Shown here: one piece after another, positions 12,180 through 23,839 of the stretch
Layout of the letters: each line of letters begins with the position of its first letter
How positions within the stretch are numbered: the first letter of the stretch is position 1
NCBI GenBank assembly: GCA_034509735.1
Contig: JACGWO010000001.1
Coordinates: forward strand, 35,715,966-35,779,965
From: Sesamum alatum
Lineage: Eukaryota > Streptophyta > Magnoliopsida > Lamiales > Pedaliaceae
Length of the DNA stretch: 64,000 bases
Reading direction: 5' to 3'
Made by a program: the position numbers and the translations under genes
The notes under the pieces: generated by a model
What the model was told of the DNA's origin: nothing
What the model saw: only the letters and a program-made list of their open reading frames with translations
Databases searched by the model: none

Positions 12180-12512
12180 CTAGAGACTAGGTGAATGTTG
12201 GCGTGAACATTTAGGCGCTGATTTCGTACGGGTACGGTCCTTCTGTCTACCGTCTCCCGGCCTTAGTCTAGGGTATGGAATCGGGCGTCGGTTCCCATCC
12301 TTGGCTAGGCATCTATGCTTAATACTCGAGACTACGTATGCTTCATTGCGTCGACACAAGAAACCATTCCCTCTTCGACCAACCACTGTGGCCACAGCTT
12401 TAAACAACATGAATGTGTCTCCGAGTGCATAGGAGATACCTCTGTCACATACTGATAAGGGACAGATCCTCTTCTTGGAATCCACCGTCCTCGCTATACA
12501 TTCCGACTGCAC
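12180..12512 (-). CDS. Conserved LTR (U3) open frame, unknown function
   Basis: This 110-codon frame lies on the sense strand of the solo LTR. Closely similar frames are open at the same place in both LTRs of D (30451-30774, 22884-23207), in G (41758-42060) and partly in H (46442-46729). Shared segments include SVCDRGISYALGDTF and RLRPGDGR. It is basic, with no domain or signal peptide that I recognise. It lies upstream of the expected transcription start, so it would be carried only at the 3' end of element RNA. It may be open by chance. Confidence 0.3.
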   Translation of the reverse strand: MQSECIARTVDSKKRICPLSVCDRGISYALGDTFMLFKAVATVVGRRGNGFLCRRNEAYVVSSIKHRCLAKDGNRRPIPYPRLRPGDGRQKDRTRTKSAPKCSRQHSPSL

Positions 12513-12684
12513 TGGACAAGGGTTATAATGATCATCTTACAGAATGATCACCTCTCGCGAGATCCAAGATACAGCCATCCTGTGCACGCGACTGCCATGA
12601 TTCCTCAAGTCTGAGGACTACTCCCATACTATCGGAACCGGGAAAATTCATTCATACTGACCAAGCCTCCAAGGCTTCCATATG

Positions 12685-14325
12685 AGAGATGAGAGTTGTA
12701 GAGATTAGTAGGGGTGTGTGTGTGTGTGTGTGTTTTTGAGTATTTATAGTAGATGGAATTTCCTATTCCTTCTCAAACTCTTCTATAGAGACACACTTTG
12801 ACTAGGATTTTGACCTAGTCAAATCCTAGTCAAACTAGGCTTTGATTAAGTTAAATTAATCATGGCCCTTCATCTCATCAATCCCTTGATCAAACCTTGT
12901 CCATCCATTTTGATGGGCTTTATGAAATGGGCTTTATTTAATTATAAATTAAATAATCCCATGGACTTTATATTAAATCCTATTTAATACACTAAGCCCA
13001 TTAATTAATTAATGGAATGGACTTCATTTAATTCCCAATTAAATAGTCCATGAACTTTATATTAAATCCTATTTAATATACCAAGCCCATTAATTAATTC
13101 ACCCTTTTAATCTAATTAAAAGGGAAGCCCATGCTTTATAAAATCCATAAATCTAATTTATGAACTGAAGCCCAATTATTCCAAATAATCCATTGAGGCT
13201 TGAATCTCCAAGAAGTATAATTTAATTCCATTAAATTAAACCTTCTCCCGAAATTAATTCCAAATTAATTTCCCTTCCATTTTATGTAGCGTGTGTGACT
13301 CTTTAGGTTCACCTTTCAGCTAGACTTGGACCTACTTCTTGTTATTTCATAACCAAAGTAGTCCGTTACCATGGGTGGCCATCTAGCAACGGTCCATGGC
13401 ACTAGAGACTAGGTGAATATGTGGTGTAAACATTTAGGCTCCAAGTTACATACAGGTACCGTCCTACCGTCGCTCGATACGTACGGGTACGGTCCTACTG
13501 TCGCCTGTCTCCCGGCCTTTAGTCTAGGGCATGGAATTGGGCATCGGTTCCCATCCTTGACTAGGCAACTATGCATAATGCTCGAGATAGGTTTAACTCG
13601 ACGTAGGAAATCCTTTTCCACTACATCAAGTGCTACGGCCATAGATTTTGTGAGTCTAAACCATCTTCGAGCGCATAGGAGATCTCACTGTCATATCCTT
13701 TGACAGGGCACAGATCCTATCTTGGAATACACCGTCTTACATACTCCGACTGCACTGGACGAGGCTTATGATGACCATGTAATATAACCAATCAAATTTC
13801 ACCATATCCAAGATAGAACCTTAGTATGCAGGGGACTGCCGTGATCCTCATGTCCGAGGACTAATCCCGTACTATCGGAATCGGAAATACGAGTCATACC
13901 CACCAAGCCCGAGTGGCTTCCATATGACGATTCCCGCGAGTCACCTCAGTCGGCCGTTCCCCAGCAGGCCGACCTACTAACACTGTTTAGACGATCCTCG
14001 TCACCTGTCGATGAAACACGACAACAGATGCTTAGTGCAAGTCTCAAGGGGATTCTCGATGCCCTGTCTCGAGATTCTTTTGACTTGGAGTATTTCAAAC
14101 CGATTCGGCAAAAACTGATTTTATGAACCTACCTCCAAGCGTAGTTCCAATTTTCCAAAATGTTATTTCAGTCTGTGGGCATTTGTTGTGATAAGCAGTA
14201 AGTACAACAAACTCATGCCTATGAATCCTTACTACATTCATTAACATAATATTACTTGTTCACAGATTGACGAATGGTTCTCAGAACAGCCAATACCATT
14301 GACTTTCTAGTCACCTATTCTAACA
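12685..14325 (-). repeat. Truncated type I-like LTR nested in the solo LTR
   Basis: On the plus strand it ends TCACCTATTCTAACA at 14325, after which the host LTR resumes. The left end lacks the canonical LTR terminus and stops just past a GT microsatellite (about 12713-12732), so the part downstream of the promoter is lost. It keeps W-box-like repeats near 12790-12835 and the conserved CCATGG block near 13370-13400. No clean 5-bp duplication is seen, consistent with a deletion spanning the junction. Confidence 0.72.
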
Positions 14326-14717
14326 TCCCACGCCTGTCGCCGATGAAATACAGCACTCATCCAATGAACACGACTCTTGATGCAAATCTCAATAGGACTC
14401 TCGATGCCCTGTCTTGAGGTCCTCGACTTGGAACGTTTCAGACCCAACTCTCAATCAGTTCGTTTCATGACCACCATCCAATGCGTGGCCCAACTGCATG
14501 AGTTGTTAACCGTGGTCTGTGGGCTTTGTTGCAATATAAGTAAAAACACCATTTTAACACATGTGAAATGAGCACAACAAAGTAAGCACCAAAAGTGACG
14601 AACGCTCATTTTATTCATCACATAATAATATTACATTTACATCAAGTTGTCGAATAGGTTACAAATTGCCAAACCTATTGGCTTTCTGGTCAACTATTCT
14701 AACAACCTGTTCTAACA

Positions 14718-17348
14718 GAAGCCTCTCCCATCAATACAAACGGCTCAAAATTTTGAATCGTTGCCTCGTATTGGACCAACATTTTTATCAACTCATGAAG
14801 GTCTTTTTCAAGCCCATTCATGTTATAGTTAACGATAAACGAGTCAAAGGAGGGAGGAAGAGACTGAAGGTGTTAGAATAGGTGACCATGTAAGCCAATT
14901 TTGGCAGGAATGTGTAACCTATGTCTAGACAATTCTTTGGTATTTGATAAAACATTTATGAGTAAAGAAGTGAAAATTCATATGGCAATACTTTGTTTAC
15001 GTTCACTTATATCTGCATTTACATTTCTGTTCACTACGCAAACAAAGCCCACGGACTGAGTAACGATTTCGGGGACTGGGACTACGCTTGGAGGTAGGTC
15101 CATGAAATCAGTCTCACCAAATCAGTCCAGAAATCTCCAAGTCAAGGAATCCCGAAAATGGGTACCGGGATTCCCTTTGAGACTTGCACTAAGCATCTGC
15201 TGTCGTATTTCATCGACGGATGATGAAGGTCGTCTAAGCAGTGTTAGTGGGTCAGCATGCTAGGAAGTAGCTGACTGAGGTGACTCGCGGGAACCGTCTT
15301 ACGGAGGACCTTGAGTATGGTCAGCAAGGTATGACGTGTATTCCTGGTTCTAACGGTACAGGCGAAGTCCTTTGACTTGAGGAACTGTTGAGTTTACCTG
15401 TGCATCAGGTCTGTATCTTAGATATGGCGAGAGATTGCCAAAATACTCTTGAGTAGTCATAAGCCATGTCTAGTGCAGCTCGGGTGTACAAAGTGACAGT
15501 AGTTTCCAAGAAAGGATCTGTCTCCTGTCAAAAGGTGTTGACAATTGAGTCTCATGTATGCTCTAGGTCTTGTCCCTGAAATCTGTGGCCACAGTAACTG
15601 AACAGAAGGGAAAGGTTTCCCTTGCGGCGTTTAGTAAGGACAGACCGACACTTAGGTCCAAAATGGGTACCTGCTTTTTCCGTGCCCTAGACTCTAAGTG
15701 ATGAGACCGAAGACAGAAGGACAAGTGTACTGTTAGAGCCTAAATGTTCATCCTCGAATATTTCACCTAGTCTCTAGTGCCATGGACCGTTGCTAGATGG
15801 CCACCCATGGTAACGGGCGGATTCTAGGAATCCGACCAAGTCTAGCTGAATGGTGAACCTAAAGAGTCACACACTATCCATACACACTTAGTATTTAATT
15901 TGGAATTAAATATTGGAGTAAAGGAATGATTAAATTAGATTTAATCGGGTCCTATATTTTCTTAGAGAAATTAATTCCTTCTATTTGATAAAGGGAATTA
16001 AATTAATAAATAGAATTTATTAAAAGGGTTGATTTAATGGGCTTAGAATATATAATAATATTTATTTATTATATTATATTTATTCTTTTAGTCTTTTGAA
16101 ATATTTAATGGGATTTAAATATTCCATTAAATTAAAATCAACGGTTGAGATGGAAAGGGAGATGGAAGGCTAGGATTCGTTTGACTAGGTCAAACACTAG
16201 TTTGACTAGGACTTTGACTAGGTCAAAATCCTAGTCAAATTAGAGTTCTTAGAGTTGGAGTTTAAAGAGGATTAAACTCCTCCTCTATGTAAACCTCTAG
16301 CTTCCAACCATTGTAGGATGATGATTCTTGAAAACACACACAACACACACTCTCCCCTTCTCCTCATCTCTCGTCCGTCCCCTCTCTCTCTAGCAAGAAA
16401 ATATTTCTTAGTTCTTTTTGTTCTTGGAACATTAGAACTTAGACGAACCAATACCGTTAATTGATAACGTGTTATTGATTCGTCCACTCCAAAAATTATA
16501 CACTTGTTCGTTGCTAGCACGACGTGCAAGATACGTGGGTGGATCGTGTGTCACGATTTGGAGGGTCTCAAGAACGAGATCTCGGTGCAAAACGGGGAAC
16601 AACGCAAGTAGCCGTTGAAGACGAAAACGACAACGGGTAGGTCTCGTTTTATCTTTTCGTCCCTCTTTAATTTTTTCAACTCTATGGCCTCCATGATTTC
16701 TTTATTTGTTATATGATCATGAGATACACCGAACGCCCGGGAACCTCAAGGGCACACCCCTTGAGCGTGTTCTTTTCAATTAAAAGCATGCCATTTATTT
16801 TTGTATGATTATTTTTACCGCGCTTCCGCATTCGCGCAATTCCCGGGACGATCACCGATTTCTTTCAAAAGGATCACGTCGATCTACGTCTCTTTTCCAA
16901 GATCAGCTCGGCGGTCTTTGACCTTCTCCACTAGGGATAGCATCATCACTCCATGCTGGTGTACAGACGACCCTTCTGTCATCTTAGTTCTGAAAAATGC
17001 CTTCGTCCCAGCATATCTAATATGCATGTCCGGTACCGGATAAACATCTTTCATGCGGAGCATTATTGAGCTGACTTCATCAAGCCGATCATACTTTCTT
17101 TGGATCTCATTACTCATGGATGCTAGTATGATGTTGCGGACCTTGCGGTTGTCCTCCTACCATTCATTGAACGTGAAACGCTCTTCTGAAGAGGACCCCT
17201 CCGGCAAGACCCGAGGAAGAGGCTTATCCAGAATATAAGCCTGGTTTTTCAAAATTGAGGATAATCCTTAGATTCGCACCCAATCGTTATTGTTTTTTCC
17301 AACAAATTTGTTAGTCTCAAGAATTACAGCGAGTGGATTCTTGGACAT
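14718..17348 (-). pseudogene. gag of element C, split by a solo LTR
   Basis: The coding parts are 17348-16868 and 14870-14718. The start ATG (17348-17346) precedes a recognisable gag domain (SNEIQRKYDRLDEV, then HIRYAGTKAFF). After the solo LTR the sequence continues through the conserved QSL...F segment to the IGEAS region, where B is inserted at 14718. Several frame changes and a stop occur, so no product is expected. Confidence 0.75.
14871..16867 (+). mobile_element. Solo LTR (type I) inside gag of C
   Basis: Starts TGTTAGAATAGG and ends TTTCA, 1997 bp, no internal region. Flanks are GAAGG (14866-14870) and AAAGG (16868-16872), a 5-bp duplication with one change. It matches the LTR of A throughout, but the TATA box reads TATGTAA near 16289. 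It lies at the same gag position as the insertion of G into H. Confidence 0.88.
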
Positions 17349-19242
17349 CTACATTCAAAATGTAAAACAGAAATTTAGTAGATTATTATAATATTGAATT
17401 CAAGTTAAGACTTGGTCTTTAGTCATTAACCCCTCCCACTATTTCTTCAAAAAGCCCACCACTCTCAAGTGGGGTTTTCGGAAAACTATTTCCTAGTGCG
17501 CTTGGAGTCCACAATGCAATTCTCCATGCCCTACTTTTACGATTCACATGGAGAAGGCTTTGTGGGAGGTATCTAATACCATTCTCATACAATGAGATTC
17601 CCATGATATTTTGCCTCGCTTCTTCACATGATCCCGAGGACTCCAAGAGAATCATGTTACTCAGCGTTGGGCCCGACCCATCAACTAAATGAATATCTCA
17701 ACCATCGCCCCCCACGACTCGTGAGACAGGGAAATAGGAGTATATTCTATTCGTTCATAATAATAGTGCAGCTTTCTTCCATTCCAAACGTGCCACGACT
17801 CGTGAGACCATGAATGGGTGAAAGTAGCTTCCTCACTACATTGTTATGGATGGAAGGCTTAGAATAATTAAACCATTTGATTTTAATTTCATTTTGGGCC
17901 GAAAATTTACTTGGACCATCCAAGTGAGAGTTATAGTTTATTAAAACCGAGACCTCATCATTATTAGTATTTTGCATGCTCAAGTTTTAAACATTTAATG
18001 TAATAGATGCATTCCAAATACATCATACATCAAAGCATTAAATTATTAAACACATGCAAAAGAAGCTTAGCACAACCCTGTTAGGATGATCACAAGCCCG
18101 TTCCTAAGTGGTCTACTGAGCCCGCAGTGGATCTACGGTCAATCTAGGGTAGGCCTATACTATTACAATTTGTACATCCCATTATCATTCTAATGGGGCC
18201 TTGTAAATCCTTCTTTGTTCTTCTTGGGCTTTCCATCGTGGGCTCCATCTAACGGACCTCTTTTGGGCCTTCATCTCCATGGAAGCTTACATTTATTTTC
18301 AAAAATAAATAAAACCTCACATCTTAATCTACACTCATTACAACTGAAAGAAACCCTAATCAGAAGTTGGGGTGAGTACATTTAAAGAGAGAAAACAAGC
18401 CTTATTATTTCAAGGCTAAAAATGATAGAGAAGGAATAAAAAAAACAAAGAGGAATGCAGGTTTCACCCAATATAAAATAAACCATACATAGGTCAATGG
18501 GCTTTGTGATCATCCATATTGTTTATCCAATAAACAACAATTACACAATTATATCAAATATATATTCATTGATATCTAATATCTAAAACCCTAAACATAA
18601 TAAAAATACAGAAAATACCATATTAGTAATGCAATTTAAAATATGGATATCAATTATACATCCAATGTACAAACCATTTTTTTTTCGTTTGAAAACCACT
18701 TTCAAAATAATCCACGGCACAATATAATTTTAGAAAAATACAATTTTAACTAAAAATTAAAATATGCCAATATTAATAATTTCATAAAACTAGCAGAATC
18801 CAGGAAAATCTTATTTTTCAGAAAAATGGCGAAAAATGGCACAAAACAGTGCTGCTAGCCAGCCGTCCCAGAAGGCCGCACACACGCGCCCAGCACAGAG
18901 CGCAGCATGTGCGCCCGCTCAGCAGCAGGCGCGCGCACGCCCAGCATGCCCGCGCGCGCCTACTGCCCCTACCGAGCGGCCGACACCGTTTTTCAATTTT
19001 TTTTTTTTAACTTCTGCTATAAAAACTGAAATATATACATGCGTTTATAGAAATCCACCTCTAAAAAATGCACAGATATCCATAATTTCAAAAGCAAAAT
19101 TAACACATTTTCTACACATAATATCATGCTTTAAAGCCATAAATCATGCTTTAAAAAAGCAATTTAAACATGTTCTTCATGCTTAATACATAATAACATG
19201 TAAATCCTATAGCCACAACACCGAACTGGGCTCTGATACCAC
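17349..19242 (-). other. Untranslated leader of element C (about 1.9 kb)
   Basis: No gene. It holds two copies of CACGACTCGTGAGAC (17713-17727 and from 17794), the ACTGAGCCCGCAGT hairpin near 18115-18128, and a CpG-rich block at about 18850-18985 beside a T-run. The same parts occur in the same order in the leaders of B, D, E and F. Confidence 0.75.
19230..19241 (-). promoter_or_regulatory. Primer-binding site of element C (tRNA-iMet)
   Basis: Minus strand TGGTATCAGAGC directly inside the LTR that starts at 19243. It shows that this LTR is the 5' LTR of C, although it also closes element E on the other side. Confidence 0.88.
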
Positions 19243-21473
19243 TGAAAGAATCGGGTACGGCCCGGGAACGCAACGGAAGAGTGAAAACGTGAATTTAAAG
19301 GTGTAATTTTAAACGGGTTAAAATGGGTGTTCCCTTTGAAGTTCCCGGGCACTCGGTGTATGTCAAGAGCATGCATAAAAGAACAGAAGATGCTGAACAT
19401 GTGGCTAAAGGATTAAAACAAAAGATACATTAAAATGTAAATAGAAACCAACCTTTGTTCGTTTTTACATAGAACGACTTCTAGCGTTGTTCCTTCTTTT
19501 CTTCCTTGTGTGTCCAATTGAGAGCTCAATGTAGAACTCCTCTAATTTGTCCACACCCAACTATGGAAGAGTTCTCTAAACTATTGTTAGATAGTAGTAG
19601 AAAAGAAGAACAAGAAACACTTCCAAAACAACACTATTGTTTAGTGCCTTTTGGAATGGTTTTTAGTTCAACCTTTCCAAAAGGTATGAACACAAAAAGG
19701 AGAATATTTTGAGAGAGTTTGTAGAGTATTATGATGGAAAAATTCATGCAAGACCAAGGCCATACAAGTTATATGAATCGTTTTGTGTATGTAGAGTTGT
19801 TGAATTCAAAATTCAACTTCTCTTGTCAACGTCCAAAGCAACCTACATGCACACACCACTATCTACATAACCATGCACCATTATAGCAAATAAAACCACC
19901 CGCCAAACTATATAAAGGCTGGTCACATGTGCCTCACATGTGGAAGATTTTAATTCTTCCTTCACTTGCTATAAATTGAATTTTTCCATGGACTAGGACT
20001 ACTAGTCTTGGACTTTTATTTAATCTAATTAAATTTAGTTCAAACAAAGTACATTGAGCATTAATAATCGAATTAATCTCAATCCAATTGAAGTCCATAA
20101 GTTTATTTAATCCAATTAAATAAACATAAGTCCAAACTCTAATTAATTGATCCAATCAATTAATTAATCCAAACCTGATAAATTAATCCAATTAATTTAT
20201 AGGTTCTAAGTCCAAAAATTAACTAATCCAATTAATTGATTCTTGGACCATCCATCAAATGAATTTCCCAATAAATGATCCAATCATTTATTTTTCTCCT
20301 TAAATTAATTTAATCCAATTAAATTAATTTGGTTTTTCTAGAATTAATTTCAAATTAGTTTTACCAATTCCATAATGATTTGTGTGTGACTCTTTAGGTT
20401 CACCCTCAGCTAGACTTGGGCTTGTATCCAACACAATTAGTCAATTAAATTCAATTTAATTAATTATTTTGCAATTACAATTAATCGAAAAATGCCCGTC
20501 ACCATGGGTGGCCGTCTAACAACGGTCCATGGCACTAGAGACTAGGTGAATGTTGACGTGAACATTTAGGCTCCCGAGTTCCACACGAGTATGGTCCTTC
20601 CATCATCTATCTCCCGGTCTAAGTCTAGGGCATGAAATTGGATGTCGGTTCCCATCTTGGACTAGACAACTATGCTCAATAACTCGAGACACGTGTGCTC
20701 TATTGATCGACGTAGGAAATCATTCCCTACTCGACCAATCATTGTGGCCACAGACTTAAAGAGCTTAAACCGTCTCAAAGCGCATAGGAGACTCGACTGT
20801 CATATACTGACATGTGACGGATCCAATCTTGGAATCCACCGTCTGCAATACACATTCCGACTGCACCGGATAAGATTTATGATGAACGTATCCAAGATAT
20901 GGACATCTCTTGCCAGACCCTAGATACAGCCTTCATATGCATGTGACTGCCATAATTCCACAAGTCCGAGGACTAATCTCGTACTATCGGAGCCGGGAAT
21001 TCTAGCCATACCGACCAAGCCTCCAAGGCTTCCATATGATGATTCCCACGAGTCAGTTCAGTCAGCTGACACCCTTGTCAACTAACCCACTAATATTGCA
21101 TAGACTTCCAACGTCTGTCGCTGATGAAACACGGCACTCATCTAATGAATGCAATCCTTAGTACAAGTCTCTATAGGACACTCGATGCCCTGTCTCGAGG
21201 TCCCCCACTTGGAAAATTTCAAACCAACCCTCAGAAGTTGGTTTCATAGCTGCCATCTAATGCGCAACTCAAGTACATGGGTTATCCAATTGGTCTTTCG
21301 GAATTTGTTGTGATGTTAAAACGCCGTTTAACGTAATTAATAAGCACAACAAACACATAGTGCCAAGGATGAATACTTACTATATTCATCAAGTCAATAT
21401 TACTTTAATAAATATTGCTAAATAGTACCCAAAACCGCCAATCCAATTGGATTTCTGGTCACCTATTCTAACA
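19243..21473 (-). repeat. LTR shared by C (as 5' LTR) and E (as 3' LTR)
   Basis: Plus strand ends are TGAAAGAATCGGG and ACCTATTCTAACA, 2231 bp. To its left are the primer site and leader of C. To its right (21474 on) are the polypurine tract and the 3' end of the pol gene of E. One LTR serving two internal regions points to recombination between copies, not to two independent insertions. Confidence 0.83.
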
Positions 21474-21597
21474 ATCTCCCACTTGACCTAAAGCCAATCA
21501 CCCATGTCGCTCAGACTTATCTGAGCATGAATAATCTGTGATATCCGGCTCAGTCTCACGGGTCTACCTTATTTTTGCCAAGATGATGCGGTCCAAT

Positions 21598-23824
21598 TGA
21601 AGGACAAGCGGATCCGCCCGAGAGCGCGAGCGGAAGCGAGGAAGCGAGAAATTCCATAAATTTAAATCAAATTCAAAATACGCGAATCCCAAGGGGTGTA
21701 CCCTTGGTTGCTCAACCGGGCGTTTGATGTAGGATGTGTAAATATTAAAACATATATTTAAACACATAGGGCATAGATATACAAATAAAATCAATCAAAG
21801 CATAATAAACCGTTACCTTTGATTGTTTAGCGTATGCTCCCAGCGACTAGCGTTGTTCCTTCTCTGGAATGCTCACGAAATCCAAACGTATGGATTCTCC
21901 AAAGGTGATCCACACCACACCAGAAGAAACACACGTTCTTCTTGCTAGAAAAGAACGGGTTTAGGAAGGAATCAGTTTAAGAGAAGAACACTATGAATTA
22001 GTGTTCTCTTAAACTTACTTTGTTCTTCTTCTTGATTCAAAATCAAGTGAAGAACACAAGTGTAAGAGAGGGAGGGAGCACGAAATTTTGAGAGAGAGGA
22101 GAGGATTTTTGTCTTCTCTTTTTCCTAGAAAAAGATGAATAATGAATCACTTATGCTAGGTGTTGTATATTCTAATATATATACATAATTAATGTGATTA
22201 TTGGAATGTGTCTAGGTTCATCCAAGGATGTCTAGATTCATTCCAATCAATCACCATCAATTCTTCAATCAAGCCTATCAAAATTTATGGTATGATCAAA
22301 TCATACCAAAAGGGAAGAGTTTGATTGGAGTTGATTTGTCTCTTTCCAAAAGAGACAAGTCAACATACCACCTAGCATGCAACATGGCTGATTTTGCTTC
22401 CTCCAAGGGAGCATGTCGGCTATGTTTAATTAAGGGAAGAAGTCCAACTTCTTCCTATTCCAAATTAGGAATTATTTCTCCTCTCGGGTATAATTTAACG
22501 GACCGGGTTTTATCGTAATCCAATTACGACGAACCCAATATTAAATCCAATTTAATGTCCACTTAAATTATTCCCGTTGATCTTTTAATCCAATTAAAAG
22601 ATCCAACGTCTCAACATCTCAACTTTCCATATTTAATCGAAAATCCAATTTACCGATTAAATGAAAGCCCGATACAATATCGGCCCGTCCATCCAATGGA
22701 CTTTCCGTTAAGTAATCCAATTACTTATTTTATCCTTCGAGATTGACTCCAAGTCGATCTCTCAACCTCCTCGGTAATTTGTGTGTGACCCTTTAGGTTC
22801 ACCCTCAGCTAGACTTGGGCCCGTGTCCCACAAGGGCCCGTTACCATGGGTGGCCGTCTAGCAACGGTCCATGGCACTAGAGACTAGGTGAATTGGCGTG
22901 AACATTTAGGAGCCGATTCCGTACGGGTACGATCCTTCCGTCTACCGTCTCCCGGCCTTAGTCTAGGGTATGGAATTAGGCGTCGGTTCCCATCCTTGAC
23001 TAGGCATCTATGCTTAATACTCGAGACCACGTATGCTTCATTGTGTCGACACAGGAAACCATTCCCTGTTCGACCAACCACTGTGGCCACAGCTTCAAAC
23101 AGCATGAACGTGTCTCCGAGTGCATAGGAGATACCTCTATCACATACTGACAGGGGACGGATCCTCTTCTTGGAATCCACCGTCCTCGCTACACATTCTG
23201 ACTGCACTGGACAAGGCTTATGATAATCATCTTACAGAATGATTACCTCTCGCCAGATCCAAGATACAGCCATCCTGTGCACGCGACTGCCATGATCCCT
23301 CAAGTCTGAGGATTACTCCCGTACTATCGGAACTGGGGAAAACCAATCATACCGACCAAGCCTCCAAGGCTTCCATATGATGATCCCCGCGAGTCAGTCC
23401 AGTCGGCTCGACCCCAGTCGACCAACCCATCAAGATCGTGTAGGCGTCCCACGCCTTTCGCCGATGAAACACGGCACTCATCCAATGAACACGACTCTTG
23501 ACGCAAGTCTCAATAGGACTCTCGATGCCCTGTCTCGAGGTCCTAGACTTGGAACGTTTCAAACCCAACTCTTAATCAGTTGGTTTTATGACCACCATCC
23601 AATGCGTGGCCAAACTGCACGAGTTGTTATCCATGGTCTGTGAGCTTTGTTGCGATATAAGTTAAACACCATTTTAACAAATGTAAGATGAGCGCAACAA
23701 AGAAGGTACCATTGGTGACGAGCACTCATCTTATTCATCACATAATAATATTACATTCACATCAAGTTGTCGGATAGGTTACAAATTGCCAAACCTATTG
23801 GCTTTCTAGTCACCTATTCCAACA
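21598..23824 (-). repeat. 3' LTR of element D (2227 bp)
   Basis: Plus-strand ends TGAAGGACAAGCGG and CCTATTCCAACA. It directly follows, on the minus strand, the polypurine tract (23835-23825). It is nearly the same as the 5' LTR at 29183-31386. Confidence 0.92.
22884..23207 (-). CDS. Conserved LTR (U3) open frame in the 3' LTR of D
   Basis: 107 codons on the sense strand, almost identical to the frame in the 5' LTR of D and colinear with those in the solo LTR, G and H. It starts about 620 nt into the LTR and stops just before the conserved CCATGG block. This copy lies at the 3' end of element RNA, where U3 would be transcribed. No recognised domain; coding status unproven. Confidence 0.3.
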   Translation of the reverse strand: MQSECVARTVDSKKRIRPLSVCDRGISYALGDTFMLFEAVATVVGRTGNGFLCRHNEAYVVSSIKHRCLVKDGNRRLIPYPRLRPGDGRRKDRTRTESAPKCSRQFT

Positions 23825-23839
23825 ATCTCGCACTTGACC

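Larger units (their letters stand above)
10908..14704 (-). mobile_element. Solo LTR (type II) inside the LTR of B, carrying a nested LTR
   Basis: It begins TGAAGGACAAGCGG and ends CTATTCTAACA, with no internal region, so it is a solo LTR left by LTR-LTR recombination. Flanks are ACCTA (10903-10907) and ACCTG (14705-14709), a 5-bp duplication with one change. Its own sequence is split by a truncated LTR at 12685-14325, and about 75 bp of the host LTR are missing at that junction. Confidence 0.82.
6349..14717 (-). mobile_element. Copia retrotransposon B, 3' part outside window, with nested insertion
   Basis: Read on the minus strand: 5' LTR (14717-14710 plus 10907-8723), primer-binding site, a leader of about 1.87 kb, then the start of gag, cut at 6349 by element A. 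The LTR is split by a solo LTR (10908-14704) with duplication ACCTA/ACCTG. B itself interrupts the gag of element C at 14718. The rest of gag, pol and the 3' LTR must lie beyond A, left of the window. Confidence 0.85.
14718..21473 (-). mobile_element. Copia retrotransposon C, 3' part outside window, tandem with E
   Basis: Read on the minus strand: LTR 21473-19243 (shared with E), primer site, leader, and gag down to 14718, where B entered. A solo LTR (14871-16867) sits inside gag. The LTR at 19243-21473 has an internal region on both sides, so C and E form an LTR-internal-LTR-internal array. The leaders of C and E are close relatives. Confidence 0.8.

Noticed and set aside
17713..17809. CRISPR-like short direct repeats
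   Set aside because: Only two copies, in a plant retrotransposon leader, with self-complementary sequence; no array.
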